DNA from: Lophium mytilinum
Taxonomy: Eukaryota > Ascomycota > Dothideomycetes > Mytilinidiales > Mytilinidiaceae
Assembly: GCA_010093605.1 (NCBI GenBank)
Contig: MU004186.1
Coordinates: 1,468,616 to 1,532,615 of the forward strand
Reading direction: 5' to 3'
DNA length: 64,000 nucleotides
Shown here: piece after piece, positions 10,020-21,063 of the stretch
Layout of the letters: every line of letters starts with the position of its first letter
Numbering within the stretch: position 1 is the first letter of the stretch
The notes under the pieces: generated by a model
The model's database searches: none
What the model saw: only the letters and a program-made list of their open reading frames with translations
Told to the model about the DNA's origin: nothing
Made by a program: the position numbers and the translations under genes

Positions 10020-11707
10020 GCTTGATAGGTGTTGTGTTGTGTGAGGGAGGTTCTTCGGGCGTCGCACGAAGGTGGAGGTTGACAGAGAGAGGACTGTGGT
10101 TGGAGTGGCTCTGTGTGGTGTTAGGAAGGTCTCACTGAGACAGCTGCGCCTTATATCGGGTTTCAGAGGTCCATTGAAGCGCTCTAGGGAATGGCAAATG
10201 GGCGCACCGAGATAGGGTGAATGGGCGAAGACGTGAGGTAGAGAAGCAGAGAGCACGCGCGCAGAGTCGTTGAGCTCCCCGCCGCAAGCCTTACGACAGC
10301 TATCCAGCTGCAGCACAGAGCAGGGGTCGAGGCAGGTATTATCTTACCACTATCTCATCTGCGTCTTTACTTTCTCCATGGCGGAAATGCACAATTGCGC
10401 ACCCGGAACGCGCCATTTCAGCAGCTCTAGCCCACCCAGGCGATCATTCACTGACAATGTCCGCCCTTCATTCCTCGCTAGCGCAGCCGTTGACGCCGTA
10501 TTTTGGCACGGTATTGTGGCAGAGGTACAGTACGATTATGACGTGACCTGGACGGGCAAGCTGGGCGGGAGCCCCCACTAAAACCCGTTGATAGCCCCTG
10601 CAAACCGCCGATCCTGCCGAAAATCGCTCCTCGGCCAAAACCTCCCTTCGTCAACACCAAGCTCGCTATCCCGACTCTCTCCGCCTTGTATCTAAGCATC
10701 CCGGGATCCTACATCTCATCTGAACCCACCAAGTACCGCAATTGGCAGTCTAAAGATGCACAAATCTGAGCTTACAGCCGCTTAGTCTCCGTAGCTAGAT
10801 CCCCGCCTACGAGTCACTGACCACGGCACTGTATCCTGTATTCAAGCTCCATCGATGACAACGATGATTCGATGCGTTTGTTTCTCTCCCTCTATACTTA
10901 CATGTCACACAAGACAGCTATAGCACATGTACAATTAATACTACTCGTCTTCGCACCACGTCGGAATCCACAGTAACAAAGCGTCCAAAGATGCTAGAAG
11001 TCATTTTTAGCAAGTTGGGATGCAGCTTATATACATATCTCTTCTCACAACTCATCTATTGCGCCAATAGCCGTTCTTGCGTTTGCTGTTCGTTCTTGAG
11101 CCAACCATATTGTTTTCAACCTCACTTTGTCTATGCTTTCCTCAATCGAGTAGCAATGTTGATTCAATGTTGCCACAAATAGCTTTGCATTTACGAATAT
11201 GTCTCAAAACTCATGTTTCTTGATGTCACTTGCGTTGAGATGTGCTAGTCACGGGATCCTTTGACGCCTTCTATCTCAAGACCCGCAATTTAAGCTATCA
11301 GCTATTGCATATATCCATGCCGGACTTTACTGCCAGCTTAGTGGGCTAGACTTACCACATAGTTTTTGATGGCGTAACCTGGTTAGCGGGCATTCTAGCA
11401 ATCGGGATACCCCGTCACCTCGTCCGTATCTCCTACCATCATCTTCCATCGCTTTATCCGCACAAATAACTGGACGATTAATACATCGGTATATTTTGAG
11501 AGAATGAAATGAGTCAAGCACAAAAAATCACTTCTCACAACACTTCCAAATCAATCAACCCCCCAGAAACTCCTTCCTGAATCACTCTAAAAGATCGGAA
11601 CGGAATCGTTACTTCTCTTCAAAAAAGGAACGCCGTTGATAAACCAGTCGTTGCAGCATACCATCCTGCCACCAAACCCTCCTCCTAGCACTTTCGAGTT
11701 CTTCCAA
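10020..11707. other. intergenic, no convincing gene
   Basis: 1.7 kb between the glycogen-binding protein and the 3' end of the receptor gene. Open frames are short, lack good starts and have no recognisable sequence. No repeats noticed. Confidence 0.5.
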
Positions 11708-13199
11708 TCAAAATCTGAGAGGCTCAGGCGAGTACTTGCCCTTCGCGTACTCCACCGTCGTCGTTGTCGTCTGCACGATGTGTGTCTCACTCCCCCCATC
11801 GCTCTCCGCCGGGTCACCCCTCCGCTCATTAATCGTAATCGTCCCATCTAGCTCGACATCATTGTTCTTGTCCATACCAACATAAGTGGAGCGGCTGCGT
11901 TGGGCCCGCGTAGGCTTGCTGCCGTAGGTCTCGAGATCCGAATGCGCACTGCGATAGGCCTTGCGAGGATAAGCGTCGGACTGATGGCCGCTGGACTCGC
12001 CAATGAACTTGGGTGAGACGTGGCGGAAGAAGAGGCGCATCACGGGGAGGGAGCCACAGATGATGACGAGGTTGGCTTCCACTACAATCCAGATACAGGG
12101 GATGCTGAGGGCCCACGTTTGGTCCAGGTCGGTTAGAGAAGGCAGAATGACGACGAGGCGGATGATGGAGGTGACGCAAGTGCTACAGTGTGAGTAAGTA
12201 TCGCATTCGTTCTCGAACGACTCGCACACTCTTTCGACAAAAGATGACATGAATAGGGGGGCCACTTACAGCGAACCAACAGTAAACATTGCGATTAGCC
12301 CAATCTTCTGAATCCGCGGCATCTGCAGTTTGACGATCATGGGGATGGGGAGCGTCAAAAGCGTCAAATCCGTGGCAACGTTCACCACAGCCGTCATGAT
12401 GTAAATGATTGTCCTGTTGATGCAGGTTCCTTCAGTGATGAGGACATCCCAGTTCTTTGCGATCGGCCGGCATGGGAAGATCAATGCGAAAATGATGGCG
12501 AAGCTGTACCCTACCACGACGAACATGACGATGTAGACTGCGATCTTGAACCATCGGAGGGGTGAGAGCTTGTAGTAGAAAAGTAGCAAGGAGAATTTTG
12601 CGAGTCCAAGGCATGGCACGTAAAGAACAGAGGCCGACATGATCAGCTGCTGGAAGTTAGGAAAAGAGTCTGGCTTTGATGATCGAAAGGTGCGTACTAT
12701 GCTGAAGTAGTTGAAGTTTTCAATGGTCATCTCCCAGGCGTGGACGCCTACAGATTTGCTGAGCCACAGATCTGTATTCAGTCAGTCAAACCCATGCCCC
12801 CTGGGACCTCGTCGTTTTACTCACGGACAAGAATGGATTGCGTGGCAATTCCGAAGCACTGCAAAGTGAACTGGTAAGCACCTGTTCCACTGGGCTATGA
12901 AAGCGATTTTAGGGTAGTTACCCAAGCAATACAGAGACAAGCTAAAATAAAGTATTAGTTGTTGAACATACGGTCTATCGTGAACACTTAGACTCACCAT
13001 CTTCCAGCCCAAACATACGCGCCAGAACAGCCTTCGTATAGACTCGCATACTCAAAAAAGCAAAGCTGAGCACCATACCAACTCCAAAGACCCAGTAACC
13101 AGCAACATCCCCTTTCCTCTGCGGGTGATCGAAATTGACCACATAGCCTGTGGGAGCAGGTATCAAAGCCGGCGGCCAGGTCGAAGTTGCAGTCGCCAT
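11708..13199 (-). CDS. PTH11-type rhodopsin-like integral membrane protein
   Basis: Five exons: 12998..13199, 12922..12941, 12825..12870, 12270..12771 and 11708..12182; introns of 56, 51, 53 and 87 nt; 414 residues. The second exon is only 20 nt. About seven hydrophobic helices can be seen, for example VAGYWVFGVGMVLSFAFL, LYVPCLGLAKFSLLLFYY, FKIAVYIVMFVVVGYSFA and IYIMTAVVNVATDLTLLTLP. Typical motifs of the fungal rhodopsin-domain family (SAT4/PTH11-like) are present: GLAKFSLLLFYYKL, FPCRPIAKNWD and the TDLTLLTLPIPMIVKLQM loop. There is no N-terminal CFEM domain. The hydrophilic C-tail (about 130 residues) is Ser/Thr-rich. Family members are putative G-protein-coupled surface sensors; the ligand is unknown. 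Confidence 0.9.
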
Positions 13200-15577
13200 C
13201 GTTCTCAAAGCTTGAGTGTGAAGAAGTCACTCGAATAAGGGTCTAGAGAGTAACGGTTGTGGCACCGCTAGACGAAACTCAAAGCGCACCTAAGGATAGC
13301 TAGCAGCCGTTGGACAAGGAAGGCTCGAGTACGAGTCGATGTCTGAATTAAAGACGAGCGGGCCGGACGGGACGGGATGAAATACACCGTCTTGTGTTCC
13401 TTTTCAAAAAGGAAATACAAATAACGAAGAAGAAAGACAAGTCTGATGGAGGCCAGACTGTCCATGAGGGCCTTTCTGTGTTCCTGCATGGTGGGCGCCA
13501 GGGTCGTTTCACTTCCTGGAAGGGGGGAGATCCACGCCAGATCTACCCAATACAGTTGTGGTCCGTGAGTATGATGCCTTACTGGTTTGAGGGAAGGGCT
13601 AGCTATGGCATTTCTTGCTTCGGTGTTTGCCGGTGTGTCTCGTCCTTCACTGCTCACTGTTCAGTGCAACGGCCAACTTACAATAAGCTATACTATCATT
13701 ATACGGCCTAGTCACAGCACTCATTCCGGAAACATGAATGAAGTCATGTCACTGTACTCCAAGATGTGAGCATTCTCGCGACATTTCCCCTGTCTTGTGC
13801 CTTGGATCTAGGAAGCCCCACGGAACAGTTGGGTCTTACCCAAAGCAACATCGTCATCTCAACAGGGACAACCCCTACCGACTTCGGGCTCTTGCATGCG
13901 ACGACACTTGGTCGCACGAACGGCTATTGGTAAGGGACGCCTTGGCGGGCCCAAATCCCAGTGTCGCTTGAAATCCCAATATCTGAATTAAAGCTCTGCT
14001 GCACAGTGATCCTAACACAGCCTCGGGTGCTCTCTCATCACTCTTTTGCTTTTGTTCCCATCACCAAGGGCCACTGCATTAGCGTTCGACATCCGGCTTC
14101 GTCCCGGGCCCTTCAGCCTCAACGCCACGACGAAGCAATTATAGAAAGCGAAGAGGCGTTTTCATGCGCTTACCGCGCTTTCAATCGGCGTCGTCAAGCC
14201 GAGGATAACGAGGTGACCCCCACTCTTACTACGAGTTCACACTTCGTCGTTCTTACTGACATACATATATCAGGGAGGAGAGTCATTCCCCGCGAACTTC
14301 GCCAGGGGCGGGGAACAACGCTGAAGGATGAAAAGACGCTGTGGGGCACTGCCTCAGCTAAAAGACCAAATACAGAGAAGTGTACAAGGCATTCCTGTCG
14401 GCAAATACCATGGGATCGTGTTGTCGGTCTGAAAGAGGTTGCACATAGCGGTCCGGCTATCTATCCCAACCAATCACAAGGCCTGTACTCCAACTTGCAA
14501 GGACCAGCTTACACAATTCCTCATCTTTCTTACAGTACAGTACCTTGAGCCGGCCCGAATAGAATGGCGACTGACTCTTCCCCCCGCCAAGGAGGATGCT
14601 CGGAGCCCCGAGACGGGTTCTCCGCCACGTGCCGCTAACAACTCAACCACGCCAGGCACAGTGCAGTTGTTTCTGGGGTCTAGCAAACGGTAGGAACCCG
14701 ACAGGATCCACAAGTTGGCACTCAAGCTTTTGTCAGTGCATGAATGCTCCATTCGAGGGGAAAACACGTTGAGATTCCTCGTCAACACTTCCCTTCAGTC
14801 TCTCGGCCACCAAAACACTTCGTCATGCCTGCTAACAAAGCGTGATCAGTCTGTGGTCTGCTTTAGCTCCTCCAGAGAAAAAGAAATACATCCCAGTCCC
14901 CACAGATGCAGGCGTACGTTTGCGGACACTACGGCAAGGGTTCGGGGCGCCGGGGCCGCTCGCCTCGGAGATTCCGCCACGCCTAGTACCGCCTTAGGGG
15001 TTTGACAGGACTCCACATCCGCTTCACCCGCTAGCCCGTCAATCTTCTGCCGTTCGGGGATTTACATCCATGCACCAACCATGCACTACCCCGGCAAGAC
15101 CCGTTAGGGCGGGAGCCGTGCCCTCTCCTCGGAGTGAGCCTGCTGGAACCTCACCCTCATCTGCACATCCCAGCGCTGAAGATCATGCAGACATCACCGG
15201 TGGCGCACTCCTTCGCCTGGCCCCTCACTTCCCCCATGCGGAGGTCCACATCTGTACCCACCAAGGATTATGGCCTCTGGAGATCGAGCTGGATTCAGCT
15301 AAAGCCTCAGCCTTTGGCGTACGCAGCTGGGTGAACACGACTCGTTCTCTGCAGTTCACCTTGTTCTGGCGATGGTTCGGATATTCGATAGCGACGTGCA
15401 CTGATCGTTCCTGAGTGGCTCTAGGGTGGCTTGGATCGAAAGCGAAGCGAGCCATTCATTAAACAGCAGGCCAGGAAATAACTCTGGGCGTACAAAAGAA
15501 ATACGCATGGCAGCTCCCAGATATCTCGGACACCCAGCCTTCCTGCCCATTCCTTGTCACTATCCCCTCCACCCACC
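13200..15577. other. long gene-poor spacer
   Basis: 2.4 kb with many short overlapping frames in both directions and no frame showing convincing coding character, splice structure or known motifs. The GC-richer part (14.0-15.4 kb) could hold a relic, but I cannot name one. Confidence 0.45.
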
Positions 15578-17317
15578 ATGAGGCCAGGTTTCAGCACTGC
15601 TGCGCTGCTGAGTGCAGCTGCAGGCTCTCTTGCATCCGACCTTGCCAACGTAACGGCGATCAGGGATTGTTCCTTTTGCGTAACCCTCCCTTCGCTGTTC
15701 CAAAAAGCAGTTGAAACATTACTGACTGGCCCCAACAGTGTGGTGCACTTGCGGATGCGGGTCTCGCCAGCCGGATCACCTACCCTGGGTCGACCATCTA
15801 CGAGCAAAGAGTAGATTCGTACTGGTCTCTGACAGCCCAATTGACCCCGTGGTGCATCATTCAGCCACACAATGCCAAGGAGGTGTCCACCGCCGTGAAG
15901 GCTCTGGTCAAGGCCAACAAGAAAGAGGAATGCCTGTTCGCTGTCCGAAGTGGAGGCCATACGACGTGGCCTGGAGCAGCGAACATCGAGAATGGAATCA
16001 CCATTGATCTGGGGTTGATGAACTCGACGACTTACATCGCGAGCAACAATACCGCACAAGTCCTTCCTGGCTCGCGCTGGAAGGGTGTGTATCAGACCCT
16101 CGATGCTCTCGGGATTGCCGCAGCTGGTGGCCGTGCATCAACTGTCGGAGTTGCAGGGCTCGCCTTGGGTGGTGGCAACTCGTTCTATGCTGCTCGCAAA
16201 GGCTTAGTGTGTGACAACATTGCCCAATATGAAGTAGGACCTGTATCAGCTTGTATTAGCCATTGCTAATCACCTCTCACAGGTTGTTCTAGCCAGTGGC
16301 GAGATCATCTACGCCAACAACAAGACCAACACCGATCTTTTCCGCGCTCTCAAGGGTGGTACTGGTAACTTCGGTATCGTGACCCGCCTAGACTTGGACA
16401 CCTTCGAAGGTGAAGATCTCTGGGGTGGTGTCGTCACCTACCCCAACTCTACTACCGACGCCCAGATCCAAGCATTTGTGAACTTCGGCAACAACATTGA
16501 AAATGACCAGTACGGGTCTGCTATTGTCATTTGGCAATACACCACCCAGAACGCAGCAACTATCCTTATCAATGCATACGAGTACACAAAGCCTGTAGCA
16601 TGGCCTGCTGCCTTCGACGAGTTCAAGGCCATCCCCGACCGCACCTCCGACTCTATGCGCTTTACAAACATGACTGATCTTACCGTTGAGCTCGAACAAG
16701 CCGCTGGTTATCGGTAAGTCAATCACGTAATGATATCACTCCTTCACTAACATTCCCTCCCAGCGACACCTTTGTCACCCTCACCTTTGTCAACGACAAG
16801 CGCGTCGTTAAGAAAGCCGTCGACCTCCACAACACGGTTGTCGAAAAGGTCAAGGCCCACAAGGCCACCGGGAACTGGACTGTGCAAGACATGGTGCAGC
16901 CCATCCCAACCATCTTCACCAAGCACTCCGTTGAGAAGGGCGGGAACATGCTTGGATTGGACCGCTTTAGTGACAATCTCGTTCGTAAGTGCTTAGTTCT
17001 TTCTTCCCCTTTTCGGTTTCTCCGTTCTAAACGTATTTACAGTCTTCCAAACCTACCTTGCGTGGGAGGGCGCCGAGCAGGACGACTTCTTCCAGGGCTT
17101 GGGTGACTGGTACATCGCGCAGCTCAGCGCGTATGCCAAGAGCATTGGCAAGAGCAACCCCTACATCTACCTCGACTACGCATACGCGACACAGAAGCCG
17201 CTTGAGAACTACGGTGCTGTAAACATCGCGAAGCTGAAGGCTGCGTCGAAGAAGTATGATCCTACGGGTGTGTTCCAGAAGCTCGTGCCGGGTGGATTCA
17301 AGATCTCGAAGGTGTAG
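15578..17317 (+). CDS. secreted FAD-linked oxidoreductase (PCMH/VAO type)
   Basis: Five exons: 15578..15679, 15739..16233, 16283..16713, 16764..16984 and 17043..17317; introns 49-59 nt; 507 residues. The ATG at 15578 was chosen because it opens a signal peptide (MRPGFSTAALLSAAAGSLAS). The PCMH FAD-binding domain is complete: SLTAQLTPWCIIQP, the covalent-flavin motif RSGGH (His108), GGRASTVGVAGLALGGGNSF and GGTGNFGIVT. The C-terminus has a berberine-bridge-like end (LDYAYA ... KYDPTGVFQKLVPGGFKI). Only the His anchor is visible, so single covalent FAD attachment is likely. Related fungal enzymes oxidise sugars, alcohols or secondary metabolites using O2; the substrate cannot be read from the sequence. 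There is no neighbouring biosynthetic cluster. Confidence 0.93.
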
Positions 17318-17908
17318 TGAGATGATGATTGCTTTGGGCGTTGGAGGTGAGCTGATGGAGGTTCAAGGTTTATGAGGGCGCTGAGAGGGTTGAGACGAAG
17401 GCTGGTCATGTCGGGGTTAGAGCGGTGCCTCAGCATACTGAGTTGTAGATGTTTGAGAAGACGAAAAGAAAAAGAAAAGGTACATGCTTGTATACTTTTA
17501 TCTACTAGTAGATCTTTCACGGTCCTTAACTTCTAATAAGTAATCTACCCTATTCGCTCGTTTCACTTTCTCAATCTTCTCCATGCAATTGCGCTTAGAA
17601 GACATGTGATAAGAGTCTTACAGGGCTCGGGTCTTCAAGCCTATCTAGCACATGGCTCTTGGTAAACTAGATGAATCTCTTCTTGGCTAGTACCTCATTT
17701 ATATCCGAAGCGCATGATGAATGGAACTTATAGGAAAGAGAAATGCACAGCCCCAACCAAATGAGAAAGGTAATTGAGAACCACACCGAACGACAGATCC
17801 TTCAAAGCTCCAAAAACCTCCACCAAACCTTCCCACAACCCCGCCTCAGATCTAGGAAATCCCACGCCATCTACGCCAGAACATATGAAACCCTTCCATC
17901 AATCTAGT
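17318..17908. other. intergenic, nothing recognised
   Basis: Convergent spacer between the flavo-oxidase and a small Cys-rich gene. Confidence 0.45.
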
Positions 17909-18160
17909 CTAGCTAGCCACCGTCTCTTTCCCATCCTCTTCGCGCTCCCTTTTGCACTTATCAATCCCGCAGAATCCGTAAGCTTTCTCCGGTTCCTCCG
18001 TGCCGAGTCTTGGATTTAGATCTTTGCAGGTTGATTCAAGCCATCCCTGGCCCTTGCAAGGTTTACAATCCGTACCTTGGCTAATAACGATGGTTTTACA
18101 ACCGCAGAGGGTCCGTTCTCGGTAGAAGCCGACGCAGTCTTTTGCGCGTTTGATGGCCAT
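17909..18160 (-). CDS. small Cys-rich protein (local family)
   Basis: Single exon, 83 residues, eight cysteines. It begins MAIKRAKDCVGFYRE and carries CGCKT, then QGTDCKPCKG, and near the end GFCGIDKCKRE. The spacing resembles the products at 19092 and 19878: one or two early cysteines, a G-x2-C-x2-C knuckle, and a C-terminal C-x5-C pair. There is no signal peptide, and it is rich in Lys and Glu. Function unknown; a small zinc-binding intracellular protein is possible. Confidence 0.6.
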   Translation of the reverse strand: MAIKRAKDCVGFYRERTLCGCKTIVISQGTDCKPCKGQGWLESTCKDLNPRLGTEEPEKAYGFCGIDKCKREREEDGKETVAS

Positions 18161-19091
18161 GGTGGTCGGTGGATGATGGGTGCAGAGGGTGGCTTTGAGG
18201 ATTGATTGTGAGGTGTGTCTGCGGCCTAATGCGGATTTCTTGGCTTTAAGAGTAGGGTTAGTATTTGTACTAACCCGAGGGTGATCTCGAGGTACCTGAG
18301 AAAATGCAAGTTGCGGTATACTTGCTCCTGGAAATTCTAAGAAGTTTTAGTGATGCGGATGATATCGGTACCTGGAATCAAGGGAAGCTTTCGCGTATGT
18401 TTATTGCACGCTGGAAGATCCGGTACGAAAGTGATGGAGCAGAAAGGAATCTGTTCGTGGAAGTTTGAGTCTCTTATACCCTTAGGTCGAAAGGTCTTGA
18501 CTCCTTATGACTCTATTGCGAAGCTTTGACGACTTAACACGTATCAGATATACTTTAGGAGTCAAGATCAGGAAAGACGAGTGTGAGCAAGTCTTCTGAC
18601 TAGGTGTTTGAGCCCTGATAAACTGGCTTCCGAAATCAACGCACGATCCTTTGTTTCAAGATGGCTCATCAATACACTCACGAAGCAGCAAAGAGTCAGA
18701 GGGCTCAGCATGGGCGGTATAAGAGGATTTTTTTTCTTCTAAACTCTCTTTCCCTCCAATATTACACAGTATCATCAATACGAGCTTCCAAATCCTATAT
18801 CGAATTCTCTCAACAGCTATATTAGCTTGAACAGCACTGCATCAGCCTACTCTCGAAAGCCTTCGACTTCTTGACTGTCCTTTAGTATTACTACGCCGTT
18901 TTTTGGATCTGGCTCATTGGAGAGGTGTGAAATTTATACTCAAAGGTAATACTTCGTGCATTGCAACTACATCAAAAGTAAACGGACGTTAACATCCACT
19001 AGTTCTCGAGATTCCACCACGGCTCGCAAACCTAGAACCCACACCTCATACCGTAACACCCTGACGTATTCCTCTCTCTACACCCGCCAAA
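18161..19091. other. intergenic between two small Cys-rich genes
   Basis: Divergent spacer of 0.9 kb with a perfect 9-bp hairpin at 18255..18276 (GGGTTAGTA / TACTAACCC). A TATAAGAGG run lies near 18719. No gene seen. Confidence 0.4.
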
Positions 19092-19325
19092 ATGGCCGAG
19101 GACTGCTATACGTTGATAACATATTATGAAAGGTGTAACAAAGTCCGCTATGACATCAGGAAGGGGGGCAAATGCACCTTCTGCCCGACTCAGAAAAAGG
19201 GAGCTTGCGACATCATGAGCATTTACGATCGTGGAAGAGAAGAGAAGGAGACAAATCGCTCAGATAAGTGCAAGGACTCCAATTGCGCGGAATGCAAAGG
19301 GAAGGATGAGCCCTATCAGTTCTGA
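19092..19325 (+). CDS. small Cys-rich protein (local family)
   Basis: Single exon, 77 residues. It begins MAEDCYTLITYYERCNK and contains GGKCTFCP (the G-x2-C-x2-C knuckle), GACDIMS and a C-terminal CKDSNCAECKGKDEP. Seven cysteines occur in spacing like that of the neighbouring product at 19878. No signal peptide. The ATG has an A at -3 (GCCAAAATGG). It is divergent from the 17909 gene. Function unknown. Confidence 0.62.
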   Translation: MAEDCYTLITYYERCNKVRYDIRKGGKCTFCPTQKKGACDIMSIYDRGREEKETNRSDKCKDSNCAECKGKDEPYQF

Positions 19326-19877
19326 TATGGAACGCCCGAATGTCTTATTTGTTTGGGGGGGTTTATAGCTGTGCAGGACTGGTAGTTTCATGTGGTCGAT
19401 GGATCAGGGTTGTATTTTGGCGTGTTTCTGGAAATTTGGAGATTTCTTGCTTTCTGCTTTTTGCATGTTCTTATTTACTGAGCGTCCTTGTTTTTAGATC
19501 TTCTTGTATCTTAAACCTTCCTTGTTCTTTGAATCTTCTTGGTATTTAGATCTCTTTATTTCATCCGTGGTTTCAATTTTAAGCATGCGGAGTTGAACCG
19601 CGTAATACACCTTCGCTGTCAACGAATTGCATTGGCGCATCGCAAAACTAGTCTAACACTACTCCGCAAGCCGTGCATAAGCCATACCGAATTCAACACT
19701 TGATAGAAATCTAAATACACATCGAAAAAAAGAAGAATTGAAAGAAGAGCCCAAGAAACACATTAAACAAAACTCGATCCACTAGAAACCCAAACCCGCA
19801 AACACTCCACATCTTTGAATACTTAACTCCACCACACAGTAGAGTTTCTGAAGCATTGCTGTCGCATTCTCATGCGC
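19326..19877. other. convergent spacer, AT-rich
   Basis: Contains CTT-rich strings such as TTCTTGTATCTT and TTCTTGGTATTT around 19490-19560; otherwise nothing recognised. Confidence 0.4.
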
Positions 19878-20120
19878 CTATGTCTTCTTAACCCCTTTGC
19901 AAACTGGGCAACCTGAATGGCCGCAGTACCCCTTGATTTTCCTCACATACCCCTCCGATCTCCCCGTTCTCTCACAACTCCAGGAATCGCAGTCTACAAT
20001 TTGTCCATTAAAGGTAGGCTCCTTACAATAAGAGCAGTCGTCTCCCTTCACGATGACCATCAGGTCGTGGAAACACTTGTCATATGATGACTTGTATGCG
20101 AAGTAGTTCGGTTGGCCCAT
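19878..20120 (-). CDS. small Cys-rich protein (local family)
   Basis: 80 residues from the ATG at 20120 (MGQPNYFAYKSSYDKCFHD). The frame stays open upstream to 20186 but without another ATG. It contains KGDDCSYCKEP, a CDSWSCERTG pair and the end KGYCGHSGCPVCKGVKK. The knuckle KG-x2-C-x2-C and the final C-x5-C-x2-CKG match the 19092 product, so the two are probably paralogues. No signal peptide. Function unknown. An upstream exon cannot be excluded. Confidence 0.58.
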   Translation of the reverse strand: MGQPNYFAYKSSYDKCFHDLMVIVKGDDCSYCKEPTFNGQIVDCDSWSCERTGRSEGYVRKIKGYCGHSGCPVCKGVKKT

Positions 20121-21063
20121 TTCAACGGTGTAGATGAGTAGGTCGGCTTGAGATTGGCTTATGCGGCGTGGATGCCAACTTTCCAAGCCGTGGTGAGATC
20201 TTTAGGGGATGTTAATGCCCTTTTAGTTCTTATGCGGTTGCAAGACACGAGATATTACCTTCGAGTATGAGATTTACACTTCTCTACCGAACTGGGTTCA
20301 GGGAAATGGTTGGGTAATATGTGTGTGATGGTGTAGGAAAAGAGAGTCTAGAAGAAAACTCAAACCTTCATATACCATCCATGCCGAGCACTCTGACTCT
20401 TCGCCGCCTCCTCATGAGTCTATTGATGAGCCATCATGAAACAAAGCATCGTGCGTTGGTTTCAGGGGCGAGCATTGAGCAACTTGAGGCTTGGACTGTG
20501 ACTGGGCTGTTGAAATCAGACTACCCTTTGACTAAAAAGCTGGCGGCCAGCGGGGCCACCCCTCACACTGGTGTCAAGCGAGCAAATCTAAAGCGCGCGC
20601 AGTGTGATTCACGTGCTGCGGATATCGTTGACTTGATTCGTAGCGTCTTGCTCAACGATATTTACACTCGGTTGGCACTGTTTGGGGTCCCCCCGTGGTC
20701 TTTCAAAATCATAGACGTGACGTCAATATCGAGACCGTACGAATCTGGCTACCTATTTCCCGCCGGGCAACTTGACTGCTGAGGTCCCCCTGACAGTGTC
20801 ATCGAGAGAGCAAGAGCGGCGCACGAACAGTGAGATATCCGAGCGCGCAACCACATGACCACACACTTCGCAAGATTAGCCTCACCGAGAACACGAACCC
20901 CTTTGCGGCACGAACATGGCACATGTAGTCACAAAAGTAACGCCCTGTCGTTTCAGAACTACAACTATACGTCAGCATTAAGCCTGACACTCATATACGA
21001 GTCTTGACTCCATCATACGAAGCCGACTCTATATTCAACACAACCAACTACGCACAGGGCACC
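20121..21063. other. intergenic, one doubtful frame
   Basis: The plus frame 20321..20782 is open (153 codons) but starts at GTG, lacks family motifs and has no splice support. Nothing else recognised. Confidence 0.4.

Noticed and set aside
13268-13711. Open frames on both strands upstream of the receptor gene
   Set aside because: They overlap each other, have poor starts and no coding pattern; treated as promoter DNA.
13961-14548. 195-codon plus frame
   Set aside because: Composition like non-coding DNA read through; no domain or intron logic.
15578-17317. Flavo-oxidase as core of a secondary-metabolite cluster
   Set aside because: No polyketide synthase, NRPS, terpene cyclase or P450 gene nearby in the window.
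20321-20782. 153-codon plus frame
   Set aside because: Starts at GTG, no splice support, no recognisable sequence.
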